Source of the DNA: Glandiceps talaboti
Lineage: Eukaryota > Hemichordata > Enteropneusta > Spengelidae
Assembly: GCF_964340395.1 (NCBI RefSeq)
Contig: NC_135560.1
Span: forward strand, 19,768,598-19,828,597
Reading direction: 5' to 3'
DNA length: 60,000 bases
Below, one piece after another: positions 1 to 12,668 of this stretch. Positions within the stretch are counted from its first letter, which is position 1, and each line of letters opens with the position of its first letter. Under the pieces are notes generated by a model. It saw nothing but the letters and a program-made list of their open reading frames with translations. It did not search any database and was not told the origin of the DNA. A program made the position numbers and the translations under genes.

Positions 1-206
1 TCATTACATGCGTTGTCTACGTACATGTAAATCGATGTATCGGTCATTGACTACTGTACGCAATTGCTTCTTTAATTACCTTAATTAATCATCGCCTTGT
101 TATCAAATGATGTACATTAATTATTAAGGTTAATAATCTCTATGTCACTTTCACTTAATTAACTTATATTTCATTCAAGTTCATAATATATAATCTGATC
201 CCTCAC

Positions 207-344
207 CTGTCCAATACAGTTTATCACACCTGCCGGTTTCCTTACCATACATGGTAAAGTGAGGCAAGGTTAACTCAGGGTTGAGTTGTACTGGATCGAC
301 ATCATACCGCCACTTGAATATCAGCTGATTATTTGTATATCCAA
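207..344 (-). CDS. Gene A exon 6: loop F and first cysteine of loop C
   Basis: This 138-bp exon is identical in length to the vertebrate GLRA exon as I recall it. It encodes the end of codon 192 through T237 plus one base. GYTNNQLIFKW continues loop B, LTLPHF is the conserved strand after loop F, and RCDKLYWTG opens loop C. C231 is the first cysteine of the second disulfide that distinguishes glycine and glutamate-gated chloride channels from vertebrate GABA-A subunits. Its partner must lie in the next exon, beyond position 1. K233, Y235 and T237 align with GLRA1 Lys200, Tyr202 and Thr204. The acceptor is CCTTTCATAG|TT and the donor is ACAG|GTGAGG. The open frame continuing to a stop at 181 is intron read-through. 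Confidence 0.97.
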
Positions 345-2679
345 CTATGAAAGGTTTACAAATGATATACATGAAAATTAGGTCTAAACGGTTCCGTATG
401 TATTCAATTCGTTAGTGTCATCGACATGTACACTCTACTTTACGGTGTCTGTTAATTGTGTTACACAGAGCGTATATTTGTAGATAGACCACCTTTTGCA
501 AATGTAACGTCATCATGACCATATGAAAGTGCGCTGACCCTACTTCAAAGGAGGTGATCATCAGACTAATGGGGAGGGGGTAATTACATGGGTAATTGTA
601 GGTTTCAAGCAGACGTTCAAACTCAAAGTGTTGCTATACCCACATTTTACATTAAAAGGATACCCTTTCTCATACCAAAGCCTAATGTTTGGCAAATTCT
701 GACATGGTAATAAATTTATTGTTCCATTGGTTCTACTATGGTTTTAGAACCCTACCTAAAATGAAAGGCAAATAAGATTACAATTATTTACAAATATAGA
801 GGAGAACGTAATGACCACCCGAATCAACAATTCTGTTTAAAGTTTCAACATGAAAAATATATAGAAATATATCTCATACTTCAGGAGTTATAAAAGACCC
901 CTTCACGCGGACCCTTCCCGTATTGCCGTTTATGACAGTTATCCCCTTGGGAGACCATTGAAATGCTTTCAGCTCAAAACTGTCATGTGCTCTCATCAAT
1001 AATAAATTTGGAGTGTCGAATAACTAGAGGTCACAATACATTCGTTATAAACTTCATACAAAGAGTACAATGTATAATTAATTAACCAATTACTATAGAG
1101 ATAAGAAGACGATTCACAAGAGGCTAGGTGAATACACATATTCGTATCAATACTGATGAAATGTTCAACCAAGGATACACATTCATTAACATGACGTGAA
1201 TGATAGTAATATTTGTGACATTTACTGACTTTGCACGAACTAAATGATACTTAATTTTGTGTTATTATTATATGTACTTTCATAAAACGAATATTTGCTA
1301 GGACATGTAAATCAGCAGAGCAAGACTATACTATTTACTAGGAAGAACAAGCAGAGGATGAATGAGCTGAGGAGGAAGAGGAAGAGGAGAAGAGGACCAA
1401 AGAAAGGGGAGGGATGGATGAGCAGGAGAGCAAAAGAGGCGAACACTAAGACGATGATCAAAATGAAATACAATTGAGAAATACGTGACGGTGTCAAACA
1501 GTCAACACCATTTACTTGATGTCGGAATAAACTCAATAAGAATTGAATTATTAAATATGTTCAACCATCTATATGCCTTGTATATAAATGATGAAAATAT
1601 TTCAGTGTTTGACAATCATTACTCTATCCTGTTTGTCTCCATAATTTGAATACGTTGTCAAGCCCCTCCTTAAATGCTTTGAAGCGTTGACATGATTCCA
1701 TATAGTTTGAACTTATGGGCGCTAGATATCAATCAGTTGGCAAAGTACTATATATATAATTAACCTTTACTTATGTATCATAACATAATTTGAATATAAT
1801 TATTGCTGACCCAAAACGTCTGAAATGATACTCTGGAAATGTTTCGTTACTTGAGAGGTCCCAACTGAATCATGCTTAAGCATGTACACACTGTACAATT
1901 ATCATAATGATGGTGTCTTTATGCAAATATGTTATTACTAGTATTAAAGACTATGCAAATGTAGATACCATGCGGTAAGAAAATATAAATCGACAATACA
2001 TTACATTGAACAGGATGAAAACTTAGTTGATTTAAGCTACTAATTTGCTTACAAAATCTTCAACTTTCACATGTTTGTATATCATTTCGAATTTTCATGA
2101 CGTACATCATGTAGTGCGCCCTTTACGGCGTGGTTATAATTTCATTTTGTTTCAAGGATTTATCCTGGTCGCGGTAATATATCAAATATATCAACCATTT
2201 TATATAATAATTTCTTTTTGTAATGTATCTTACAACTAAGAGATCTTACGAATTCAACCATTAATTATCTTGCATAATACATGTTCTTGAACATTGAAAT
2301 ACAAAATATATGATTTTAAGATTGGCGTAGATCTGAAGGGTTCTTTTACCATATACTCTACAGTCATGTGGCCACTAAGTATGTGGGCTTCTCTACCAAA
2401 TGTAGTAACTGTAAGAAAGATTCTCAACCATCTATATATGTCTTGTATTATTACTTCATATAAAACTCGCTCCCCCTGCGCGAGAGGCGAGAGAGAGAGA
2501 GAGAGACAGACAGAGAGAGACAGAGACATAGAGAGACAGTGAGAGACCGAGAAAGGTGAAGGGAGAGTATGTTGTGTTCACGACCGTCGTCCTTATTCTG
2601 ATCTTCAATCAAATGGACAAGATGTAAGGTGTAGTGCAGACCATGAAACCATTGATAGCTAATAAACACTAATACTCAC
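345..2679 (-). other. Gene A intron 5
   Basis: This 2.3-kb intron between exons 5 and 6 shows no coding or RNA gene. It holds a purine-rich GA/GGA tract on the plus strand at about 1355-1420 and a GA/GACA tract at about 2487-2545. Open frames here are short and give no recognisable protein; those over the GA tracts are low-complexity translations. Confidence 0.8.
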
Positions 2680-2762
2680 AGCTTTCCATTTGTACCATGC
2701 ACACTTGGTGGTCCATTGGAAATCGGTGTAACGCCATTTGACAGTTGAGCATTAGACTTAAT
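2680..2762 (-). CDS. Gene A exon 5: Cys-loop and loop B
   Basis: This 83-bp exon is the same length as the equivalent vertebrate GLRA exon as I recall it. It encodes residues 165-191 plus split codons 164 and 192. The sequence CQMALHRFPMDHQVC is the signature Cys-loop: two cysteines (171 and 185) separated by 13 residues, with the central F-P-M-D. It is followed by QMES, which with exon 6 gives E190-S191-F192-G193-Y194. That is the loop B pattern of glycine and GABA receptors, aligning with GLRA1 Glu157 to Tyr161. The acceptor is CTTTACCACAG|A and the donor is AGCT|GTGAGT, phases 2 and 1. An alternative AAG acceptor five bases in would change the frame fit and lose two conserved strand residues, so I prefer the CAG. 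Confidence 0.96.
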
Positions 2763-5700
2763 CTGTGGTAAAGAGTGATAACAGGTAAATGTTTATATAT
2801 AAAAGGAATGGGTTTTCCAAAGCTCTATATATCTAAATAGATATACGTCTTTGAGTGAAAGTGGGTAAGAGAATATCACCAATTTGTGATAAAAAACGGG
2901 GGTTTAAAATATGAATGAAATCATTTTCAATGAATTCCTGGGCTTATTTTTACAGAATGAACAGGACAATGCGTTCAATTGTATACAATGAACAAAGGCT
3001 AGTCCTTTTGGTCAACGATCATTAGTCAGTATTATCATTTATCAGTTTATGGTGTATATTTTTCGACCTAGTTTCATTTTGTAGAATTAAAAAACAAGGA
3101 CTCCGAGATACAACTTGATCGAGATTGTAAGTGCAACATTTTCTAATCTTAAATCTTTATGAAAATGAACATATGTAGCATGTATGAAATATGTCAGAGT
3201 TGTGCACCGTCTTTATGAAAGTTATACCTGTGTCAGGAAAGTTTTGGCCTTTCATTCTAAAATCTGTTTTATCTAACTTCTAACCTCTGTAATAAGCTTA
3301 CCCATAAATATCAAGGGCACTTTCCTCAGGATGGTGTAATTTATAGTGTGCTTCGATTTATGTAATGTTGTTGGCTTTCAGTCATCGTTATTTTATAGCC
3401 AACCCCTACTTGAGTCATTTAACAGTCGATAAAGCATTTTATGGTGTTTTTAGATTAGTCATCGAAAAATAGTCCTACTATAATGATGTATAACTTGAAA
3501 TTTCGCTAAACAATTTGATAGTTATATGACACAGTAACATTTTACGATTGGATGGATTTCCGCATTCTAGTCGAGAAGTAATTTAGTGTGATGTATCGAT
3601 ACAGGTTATTTCAATGAACCGAGAAAGGGTTGCAAATAAATGAGCAATGTTGAAAATATGTAACTGTGCATTCGACATTACAATTAAGTACATCGAATTA
3701 TTCATCATAGGATTGGCAGTTTGCAGGATATGTGTCTTCTGTGGTATCAACATCAAATGGTCGTTGGTATCAGCAATGAATCGTGTGACTCGTGATATGA
3801 CGTAATGATTGGTTTTGGGAACAAAGTCGATTCTGTAATATAACTACTGAAATTATCTTAGCTATATAACATATAGCTAAATCCGCAATACTATATTCAC
3901 ATATTGTTCTAAATAATGTTAATGCATGAAAATATGGATCACAATGTATAATTTCGTAGACGTGGCTATAATAACTAATGATGTCGGTTAACAGAGACTG
4001 TCCTTGCCTTAGCATTGGATATGTAAACCGACGACATCGAACTCATAAAGCACTGAAGGAACGATTACTTGAACCGGAAAATACGAAAAACATCAAAGTT
4101 CATCGTCTACTGATTAAAATCTGTCAAACGCTACATAAACCACTATATTTATGTCATTCAGGGATAATGTTGTAAAGATACCGAATTCACCCCACTTTCG
4201 TAATCATTAGACGTTAGTTCCTCGGCCTCGTCAAACATGATTACGAGGAATTTGAGCAATGTTTCAACTGCTGTCCAGAGGGCATTATTCAATCTCTCCA
4301 GATGTCATTTAATCATACATTGATATATTTTTGTTATATGACAGGTACTTTTCTACTATAATTATATGAACGGGAAAGCCAGTAGATATATATTAAGTTA
4401 AAACTGTAAGTTAGATATAAAGTGAATAAGTCCGATTGATGCCTCTATGGTTTGCTTGTACAAAACTTCTGTAGCTATGGAACGATTTGATAATGGCTTT
4501 GAAAATAGAGGTCAGGTTCAAAGGTCAAGGCCTTTAATACGAGAAAGGGGTAATACTTATGTAGTCAAGTCCGAATGGCGTCCTCTGTTTATATTCATAC
4601 GCTTGAGTTATAGACATTGTTTGATCAAAATGTTTAGGTAGTAGAATAAGGTAACATGCATTTAAACCCTTTGACATCTGACACGTGTGCCAGGTTTGAT
4701 TTAAATCGAGATGAGCGAACACGTGGACATACGGATGGATAGATGGACATACATATATGAGTCATTCCTATAGTGTCTCTGTGTTGTGCTCGTTCAGGGA
4801 TACACACAAAGTAACCCCACGAATTATTTTAATGACACTGTAAATTATACATGTTTGTACTATAGCGATAATGGTGTTATGTCACGGTTTATAGACACCA
4901 TATCATTGCACTTTAACTATTCAAGGAATGGGGGTTTCAATTTTTCTGAACACGATCACCATTGCCACAAAGTCCAGCAATAATTATATTTTATTTTCTA
5001 GGACAGTCGCAACCACATTTGATTCAGCTTAAATAATTTACTTGTGTCGTTGCTTTGGTTGTTAATGGCTGCCTATACAAAGTCATACTACTAGACTAGT
5101 GACTAAAGCGAACACAATGTATCGAAATGATAGGGTTTGGTAATTATAAATAGTAAGGTTTCATTAGCGACCCTATAATTGCCGAGTAGTCGGATTTGGT
5201 TTTAGTGATACTATTTCTATGGATGTAGTCATTGTTGCTAGGTAATTTTGATTTTGGCATATTCATTTCCTCGGTTATCCAATGTCGTGTTTTAGGCCGG
5301 CGACACCTCAGTATGCAGTTATATAAACCTACTACTCAGATTTTGTCTTGACTTGCAAATGCTATTCATCTATGTATCAAGATCAGTAAGACTGATCACC
5401 AGGTTTCATGTTGACATAGACACACTAACGATGACACACAAACACTCCTTGCACAGTGTCTGCTCTGTATTTTGCAGACCAGTTGCAAACTAAGACGAAA
5501 TCTGATGTATTGATATTCATACCAACGATAGTTAAACAGACGCCTGTAAAACTGGCTAATAAACTCTCTCTTAATAGTGACGATGTCATTTTATGAAAGG
5601 TGATACCGACATATATTTCAGTTCCTTAAAAGTGTAATATAGTTCATTTGAAGGTCCCGGCTTAGCAGATTTGTGTCGCCAGCTCTTCATTAAAAATGCA

Positions 5701-8142
5701 CGTTCCATTGTCCTATCACACAGAACAAATATTCATTATATATAAAGGAAAGTTTACATGATACGTTCGGCCTTGGCATTGTTATAAACAACTATAAATT
5801 TGCACTAAAAACCGCAAATTTGCATAAATGCATAAAAGAGTACACATAATACATTCGACCCTGTCTTAGCAGTATTACAAACAAGTGTTCATTCTCATGA
5901 TTTCTCATTCATATAAATCAAATTTTATATGAAGTATTATAAATTATTTACAGGTCGTTGTTCTAAAGTAATTGATAACCTCATAAGAAATATCCTACTG
6001 TTGCTGCAATATCTAATATGATAGCTACTTTAAAACGTACTTCTTGTGTTATCCCATATACCCTCCATACCAAAATAAATGCCCAATCCTCATCCATATC
6101 GCCACTTTAACAGCTATACGAGTCATAAGAGTTATGTAATACTACCGAAAAGTGCCGATGAGTAATTTTCTCCTCATTTTTGACTTTAAAAACTCCAGTC
6201 TTGTCTTGAACTAATTTCTTGTCAGACACCCCTTGACATCCATTACATTAAATCAACGAAATATTCAATCATTCCTCCCAACGGTTTTGTTTAGCTTTAG
6301 TCATTTAACGTAAGAAAATCACATTTTGGCACATGTTATGATATTCCCAGTGAAATACTTTTGCCCCTGGATAAGCTTATAAATCACACACACGATGCAC
6401 AGGCTAATGGATGATAGACAATGCCTGAAGCACTTCCTAAATCATTCAATTTCAGTTGTTCTAAAATATCAGTAGTGAGAATTTATCATTTCACCTATCC
6501 ATTTCATATGATGACAAACATATTCCGCATAAAAATATGAAATGATTAAAACTATAGAGTAGTCTTATATGGCTCAATTGCTATCAATTTGTATTAAGCT
6601 AGTAATGAAACGAATTCGCAACGTTTAACTTTGCATTTTGTTTTTGAGAGGCCTCTTAACAGAAGTGGCATGACCTGTATACGTTCAGTAATGCACAAAG
6701 CATTTATCATGTTACATATGTCCCATTCTTATCATTGAAATCTCGTATGATTAATTTGTTTTATTAGATAAGTGTCGTGAGTTTGAGAAGATGGATTGTA
6801 CTAAAAAAGACATATTTAGGAAGATGTAGCTCATATGTGGTGACTAATGACTCTGTTTGCCACAAATATATATAGCATTTAATATGAACATAGCAACTAG
6901 ATGTGTATTTATAAATATGATGAGACTCATTATGACAAATTTACATACGCATTTGCAAAACGTTCAAATAAATGCCATGCAACATTTCTTTTGTCTAACA
7001 TGAACGAATTATACATTGCAGCCATTAAATTCGGACATGGATCCGATATGTTCTGTAGGTGTTCAAAGTCTATAATTTCACAAAGTTTCATCTGTTGTAC
7101 TCGTACTGAACCACTTTTAATTGTAAACAAAACATTTCATATATGTTACTACTGTGGAAACCGAGCTTTCAGCTTACTTAAATACACACAACTAAAACTG
7201 TTGTTGTTCGGTGTGTGGTAGATTACACAATTACAACAAGTGGGTGATAGCAGTGTTATTGTTGTGCGGAAATAATCACCCTATCATCAAGATAGTGGAC
7301 AATATACTTTACAAGATCATGGAAGTCATCAGAAATGCCACCCTACTGTGAGTATATAATTAAACGACTCTTTTCAACAGCTTATATCAACATATCACGA
7401 CAATAGTTTTCGTTTTGTGTGAGTTTGATGAAAGCCGGGTTTCCGCTGCCATATGCAAAACATGTATTGTCGTTAAAAAACTTCAGGTGTGTCAAATGTT
7501 TGCAAAGTAGGAGACATAATGTCGCCAGCTAAAGCTGACAGCTTGTTTGTCATAGAAAAATGCAGAAATGTATTCTCGACGGATGAGAGAACTAGCCACG
7601 ATAGCTATTAACCGTGTAAAGAAGATAAGATAACATAAAAAAATTACTAGTACGAATATCGTACAACATCTTGGTATAATTACGGTGTATGCTTGAAAGA
7701 TTGAAATGACTCTCAATTTCGTGATAAACTATTCAACAGCAGTCGCAGGGGAAATTTTGTTAATTTGCTTGATAAGCATTTTGTTACACATCTCCCAATT
7801 GGCCTCTGACAAGTTGTAAACATAACGATACATTCAGACATACAGAATAAATTAAAGTGTGAAAACATTTAGTGTTATAATATATGGTTAGGAGACAGTA
7901 TTGGTGGCAATACAGAATAGAGTAATTATGATGCAATTATTGATCCTGAGAAAATGACTTCTCGTCTTGGGTTGTATTCAATCTAAGAAGAATGAGTTGC
8001 TTCGGACATGTCATCTCATTTTGAAAATGTATGTAATGTCTCTCGAGCCAATAGCTGCAATTTTTAACCAGTTGCTTCGGATGGTGTCATGGTAATAAGG
8101 CAATTCGCATATGATTTTCGTGTGATTGTTTTTTCCCATATA

Positions 8143-8339
8143 TACACTCTAAAGATTTTGACGCTTCGGACAGTGTTCTAGTTTATAAGATTTTAAACAT
8201 ATTGTATGCGTTCAAAATAAAAACACTGTGTTCTAAATCTGAACACACGCGTTCTAGTATTTATATTGAACACATATACTGCGTTCAAAATCTGTTACAA
8301 TTAAGTGTTCAGGAACTGAACACACCACTTTAGAGTGTA
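8143..8339. mobile_element. 197-bp terminal-inverted-repeat element (MITE-like)
   Basis: Perfect 12-bp inverted ends, TACACTCTAAAG at 8143-8154 and CTTTAGAGTGTA at 8328-8339, bound the segment. Its inside is an imperfect direct duplication: GTTCTAG recurs at 8175 and 8251, and GCGTTCAAAA at 8209 and 8281. Alternating GTGTTC and GAACAC motifs run through it. No coding sequence is present. The structure fits a non-autonomous DNA transposon, but no clean target-site duplication is evident. Confidence 0.5.
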
Positions 8340-8340
8340 G

Positions 8341-8372
8341 CATGTATATCGCCAAACATGTATATCGCCAAA
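8341..8372. repeat. 16-bp tandem duplication
   Basis: The 16-mer CATGTATATCGCCAAA is repeated exactly twice, directly after the terminal-inverted-repeat element. Confidence 0.85.
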
Positions 8373-8533
8373 CACCTCAATATTCTGAAAGTCCTGGATA
8401 AAAATCTAAATATTAAGATATTCTGTTATTCGAGCAAATTACTTGATTGGTTCAATTATAGAATCTGTTACAATATCTTGTGTAACCATGGTGATATGTG
8501 CATGAATGTAAATGTCAATACTCTGTATGAGCT

Positions 8534-8562
8534 AGTAGTAGTAGTAGCAGTAGTAGTGGTAG
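8534..8562 (+). repeat. TAG trinucleotide microsatellite
   Basis: Imperfect (TAG)n with CAG and TGG interruptions; it produces the valine-rich frame on the plus strand. Confidence 0.8.
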
Positions 8563-9019
8563 TTGTAAGGTTGTTGTGCAACCTATACCAGCATTTCGAC
8601 AATAGTCAACTAGAAGCCCAGTAACTGTTGACTTATATTGCAGTGGTCATGTGTGAAATTTTTATTATCTGGATTCTATGATAAAACCAGCCATCGGATT
8701 GCGATAGCTATGTTACAAATAACAGTACAGAGAGAGTGTTATATCCATACCTTGTATAGGATTTTATCAGCGGAGATATTCAGAAACAGTTAGACCCAAT
8801 TTCAAGATTCTGCATCCTTACTTCGTCTTGAATATATCAAATAGAATAGGCTAGAAATGCTCCTGCTTTGCGATGTACGATTCCAGGATGTCTAAGTTTG
8901 AATTATGCAGGTCCCGACAAACAACACAGACAATCACACAATCTAGCACAGACGGTTTACAGTGGATTGAATTATTGAACCTATGTTTTAAACGTGCTTT
9001 CTAACCCTAAGATCTACAC

Positions 9020-9420
9020 AAGTATTGATTTGATTTGATTTGATTTGATTTATTTCAGCACAATGAAAAATCATTCAGTATACAGAAAACAATTACAACA
9101 GATGGGATCGAGTTCTATATAAACAAATGGATCGGATAGATACATCGGGGCCAATCCAGTACTAACTCTATATACATGGTTGAGCTTGATATATGTGGCC
9201 GAAAGGGAATCATCCCAATTCTTTAAAATGGGCTGATTCAATATGAGCCCGCGGTCGCATATCCAGGACAAATTGTATAACCTTATTTTGAGGAGTTTGA
9301 AGTTTTTGTTTGCTTTTCATAGTCAAGGCACTATACCAATATGAGCTGGCATAATCAAAAATGGCATTGAACTAGACAATTAACATTATTCTTGGACTAG
9401 ACTGACAACTCAGTAATAGT
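9020..9420 (-). mobile_element. LINE retrotransposon 3' remnant (CR1/L2-like)
   Basis: Reading the minus strand, broken frames give in order FDYASSYWYSALTMKSKQKL, NKVIQFVLDMRPRAHI, AHFKELG, IKLNHVYRV and TGLAPMYLSD. These are the familiar C-terminal segments of CR1/L2-type reverse transcriptase ORF2 (FDYA---WY, PRAHI, F--LGWLP, KLNH, G-AP-YLS). Frameshifts and stops separate them, so it is dead. The element ends at 9024-9052 in (AAATC)n on its own strand, a short tandem tail typical of such elements. It lies in gene A intron 4, on the same strand as the gene. Confidence 0.8.
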
Positions 9421-10333
9421 CGCTTTTTGATGTTTCATTAAAATGTATTATCTGAGAACGCGTTATGGCGAGAGATAATGGAAACTAAATCTTGAGAAAT
9501 GCATATGGCCGGTTGATATATTTCACTGCCAGATTGACCAAATTACAACATCCAGATGAAAAAATAGCCTATCAATTCAATGATGTAAGGTTTATCATAC
9601 AATACTTTAAGAACGTCCTTTAATATTATCTATTCATTGGACGTTGTCGTACTCCTTTTCAATCGAGAAAATTCCATCAAGGCAGACGGCAAGCTTAGTA
9701 AGTTAAGATACGGTAGAACTGAGTAAAAGTATCATAGACCGAAACAAACACGACAACTTTAATCCAAACAATGATTTATAAATAACATTGTATAAAGGCA
9801 ACTGTGAATACAGCGGTATATGTCATGACTTGATATAACGGACGTAATCGACCCAGTCATGCGAAAGACGATGGTATAAGGATTACCGGTACCTCTATCT
9901 GACAGTATTCCCTAAACGAAAAGTCGGTTTGAATAAGGGAATACTGGTTAGATCTATCACTTGAACCACAGTGGCACGTATTATTGCTTAGATTGCCCTT
10001 TTCTTAGGAAAATATCTTACGAATCCTGCTTCTACAAATGTATCAATCTCTATACTAGTAGAAATACTCTTTTCTCCTTTAATACATATAGGAATATATA
10101 GTCAAAATGTTGTTATATTTAGTCTGTAGACCTGGAAAACAACAATCTATGAAATAGTACACGCCCCTATGATTTGAACCATGCTTATGTCGTGTATTTC
10201 AATACTATACACCCATATCATAGAGATGTAAATAATCAAAACATAGATATGTGAATTAAAAACACACACATTTAAACGATATAAGAGTTGGGTAAACTGT
10301 GTTATACATTATCGTTCTTTTATGTTGCCATCA

Positions 10334-10406
10334 AAGTGTGAACACATGGGAACGCGTTCCATATTACTATTTAAACATCCAGTGTGTTCACCTTAAATTC
10401 ACACTT
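10334..10406. repeat. Small palindromic segment
   Basis: AAGTGTGAA at 10334-10342 is inverted at 10398-10406 (TTCACACTT), with the perfect palindrome GGAACGCGTTCC and further GAACAC/GTGTTC motifs inside. It shares motif style with the element at 8143-8339. Confidence 0.4.
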
Positions 10407-11392
10407 ATTACAGTTTTGGTGTAAGGTTGGATGGAGGACCTTAACCTAAATACTGTAAATCTAACATGTACAATTATTCACTGCCTGGTGAATTCGAAGT
10501 TCTGACATAGGTCCATTTTTATATGAATAGATATCAATTCATGCATGAGTTTATAAACAACGTATAAATTCATTATTTGTTGATATTTACTTCACATACC
10601 ATTGGAATAAGTAAAGCATGTACACAACTTATTTTACTATCTCCAAAGTACGAGGCAAGTTGATTCTCCGGATAAATCTCAGTAGAACCAAACCTAAGCT
10701 TCCCCATTATATAAAAGACCTGTACTGTCGAACAACGTTTGGCAAATATATACTAAACTGTACCATTTGCTCTTTCGCGGTGTTTGTAACAGCAGTTATC
10801 TTGAATAAGTAAGCTTACAAAGAGCAAATTCAAAACAATGCCTGAATTCATAAAGGCTGAACACACATTGCAATTTCGACATATTGTGCAAAGGAATAGG
10901 AAACTTGCAATCCAGACTGAGCATGCTCAGATGCAACGGACTATAGGATTATCTGCGGTTATCGTAATATCTTATCTGGAGTAACCGATGAAATAAACCT
11001 CCCACACTGGTCAGGCTAAATATGAATTGATCATTCGTGGTTATAAACAACGTAACAATATTGTTTACAATACTAATTGATTAGTATTTATTATCACATT
11101 TCCCATGATGCAACATTCAACATGGTGGGTTTGCAAGTTCCCTATTGTTAGACGTTTACACATGTCCTTCTTGTGGTATTCGTTTAATACGGAGTTTGCC
11201 CTATTGTAGCCACCTGAGCTGTTTCCCCAGTATTTCCAGTTTACGGAATAGCGTACAGATATGTTTCACTTTCTTATACACTTAACTTAAGAACCAAGTT
11301 TTGCAAAGAAAAAAAGAGTCGTTCCGATGACTCTACGCGTAATATCCGTTATTGATCGGACTATGTATGTTCATTGCCAGCTCTGTACGTAC

Positions 11393-11610
11393 CTTTGACT
11401 AACGAAGACTTCTCCGCTATGTCTAATTCGAAGTAAAGTATTGTCTACGGTCAGGTCATGTCGATTACCCTCTTTCTCATTCGTGAAAAATAAATCTGGT
11501 TTCCATATTCTTTCCAATAGGCTACTGCTCGTTGGAATTCTTCTATTAGGACTGTGTACCAGTCTTGGATCTGTCCACATCTGTCGCAAAAAGATGGTGA
11601 CTCCAAAGTC
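11393..11610 (-). CDS. Gene A exon 4: loops D, A and E of the transmitter-binding site
   Basis: This 218-bp exon encodes residues 92-163 plus two bases of codon 164. It carries the most diagnostic chloride-channel motifs: IFLRQMWTDPRL (loop D), RIWKPDLFFTNEK (loop A) and DNTLLRIRHSGEVFVSQR (loop E). F98 and R100 align with human GLRA1 Phe63 and Arg65, and S162 with Ser129, residues known to contact glycine. GLRA1 numbering is recalled. The acceptor is TGTATTTCCTAG|GAC and the donor is AAAG|GTACGT, phases 0 and 2. It is two codons shorter than the 224-bp vertebrate exon as I recall it, with the gap in the variable segment before the loop A motif. No stop or frameshift is present. Confidence 0.97.
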
Positions 11611-11722
11611 CTAGGAAATACAAGCATTAGAGTAAGTAAAATCTGGATTCCTCTTTAAATGATGATTATCATTCTTAACTTTCCTACATTTCTTGGAGAT
11701 CTTTTCCATTTGTTATGTTTGT

Positions 11723-11758
11723 CCTCAGACCATTATAGTTCTCCATAGTGGTCTGAGG
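11723..11758. repeat. Hairpin-forming inverted repeat
   Basis: CCTCAGACCATTATAG (11723-11738) and CATAGTGGTCTGAGG (11744-11758) are inverted copies with two mismatches and a loop of about five bases, in gene A intron 3. Confidence 0.75.
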
Positions 11759-11941
11759 TTTGTCTGCACATATGCATTCTGAATCAATGATTGACAGTCT
11801 TCAATCTCATTATAAACATTGTGTTCTTGAAGAAAAACAATTGTCCAGAAAGAATATTTATATACTTGTCAGAAATCCTGTATGTGAGTTACGAAAACAC
11901 TGCTGTAGTATTTAGTTGCGAGTGTCTAGGGTTAGATTTAC

Positions 11942-12086
11942 GGCTTATAGTATTCGGCGAAACGAAACGAAACAAGGCAACTGTGAATGAAAAATGTAAG
12001 GGCATATGCATAACCCATAACACCAAAGTAAAGTGTTTTCTGCATGTTTGCCTTGTTTCGTTTCGTTTCGCCGAATACCATAAGCC
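11942..12086. repeat. 39-bp inverted repeat with 67-bp spacer
   Basis: Arms at 11942-11980 and 12048-12086 match as inverted copies, with one mismatch that I can see. They include three tandem CGAAA-type units flanked by GTATTCGG and CAAGGCAA. The spacer is 67 bp. It lies in the short intron between gene A exons 3 and 4. It could be a MITE or a snap-back insertion. The transcript would form a long stem. Confidence 0.85.
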
Positions 12087-12668
12087 CAGATTTGTCAGGT
12101 TTTGGTAATCCTCTAAACTCTATTTCCGTTTCATCTACCCCACAACAGACGATGTTAACTGCACGCTGTCAATATATAGTTGTAACGTTTGTAGTAATGC
12201 GTTGGATTAAGGACAATTCTAAATATCTAAACTATAATGTCTATCCTCATTCATTCCCTGTATGTTGTCAGCTTTTTATAACTGGATATGCACAATGATA
12301 TATTAGTAATATAAACAACGTTTTTAAACAACACTACCCCAAAACAGCTCCAAAAACCAACACACAGACACTTCAAAGTGGCGATCATACGCGATATTTT
12401 GGGTTGGGATTAATTGAATCCCACACCCCAATGGATGGAATAGCTCACACGTTATGAGGAAAATGTGTTGAATATAAGGCAAAAATTCCCCTACGAGTAT
12501 AAGGTAGTTCATCTTAGACCACCTGGTCGGTGGGATTATTATACCGCCCTCTTTATTCTGACAAAAACAAAATGCATCTCACTCATTGATACAGAGTGTG
12601 GGATCAACCCGACACTTGTTGTCTCACACTGTCAGACTACAAGAGTGTGAGAAGAATGAATATCTTAC

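Larger units (their letters stand above)
2763..11392 (-). other. Gene A intron 4
   Basis: This 8.6-kb intron between exons 4 and 5 is mostly unique AT-rich sequence with no exon that I can support. Its recognisable content, listed separately, is a terminal-inverted-repeat element, a 16-bp tandem duplication, a TAG microsatellite, a small palindromic segment and a LINE 3' remnant on the minus strand. The largest open frame (6901-7221, plus) has no recognisable domain and no splice-bounded coding signature. Confidence 0.75.
11611..12668 (-). other. Gene A intron 3
   Basis: This intron of about 1.06 kb between exons 3 and 4 is the shortest intron of gene A fully inside the window. It is unusually rich in fold-back sequence: a hairpin at 11723-11758, the long inverted repeat at 11942-12086, and small palindromes near 12401-12422 and 12624-12650. 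Overlapping open frames at 11791-12650 are by-products of these repeats. Confidence 0.75.
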
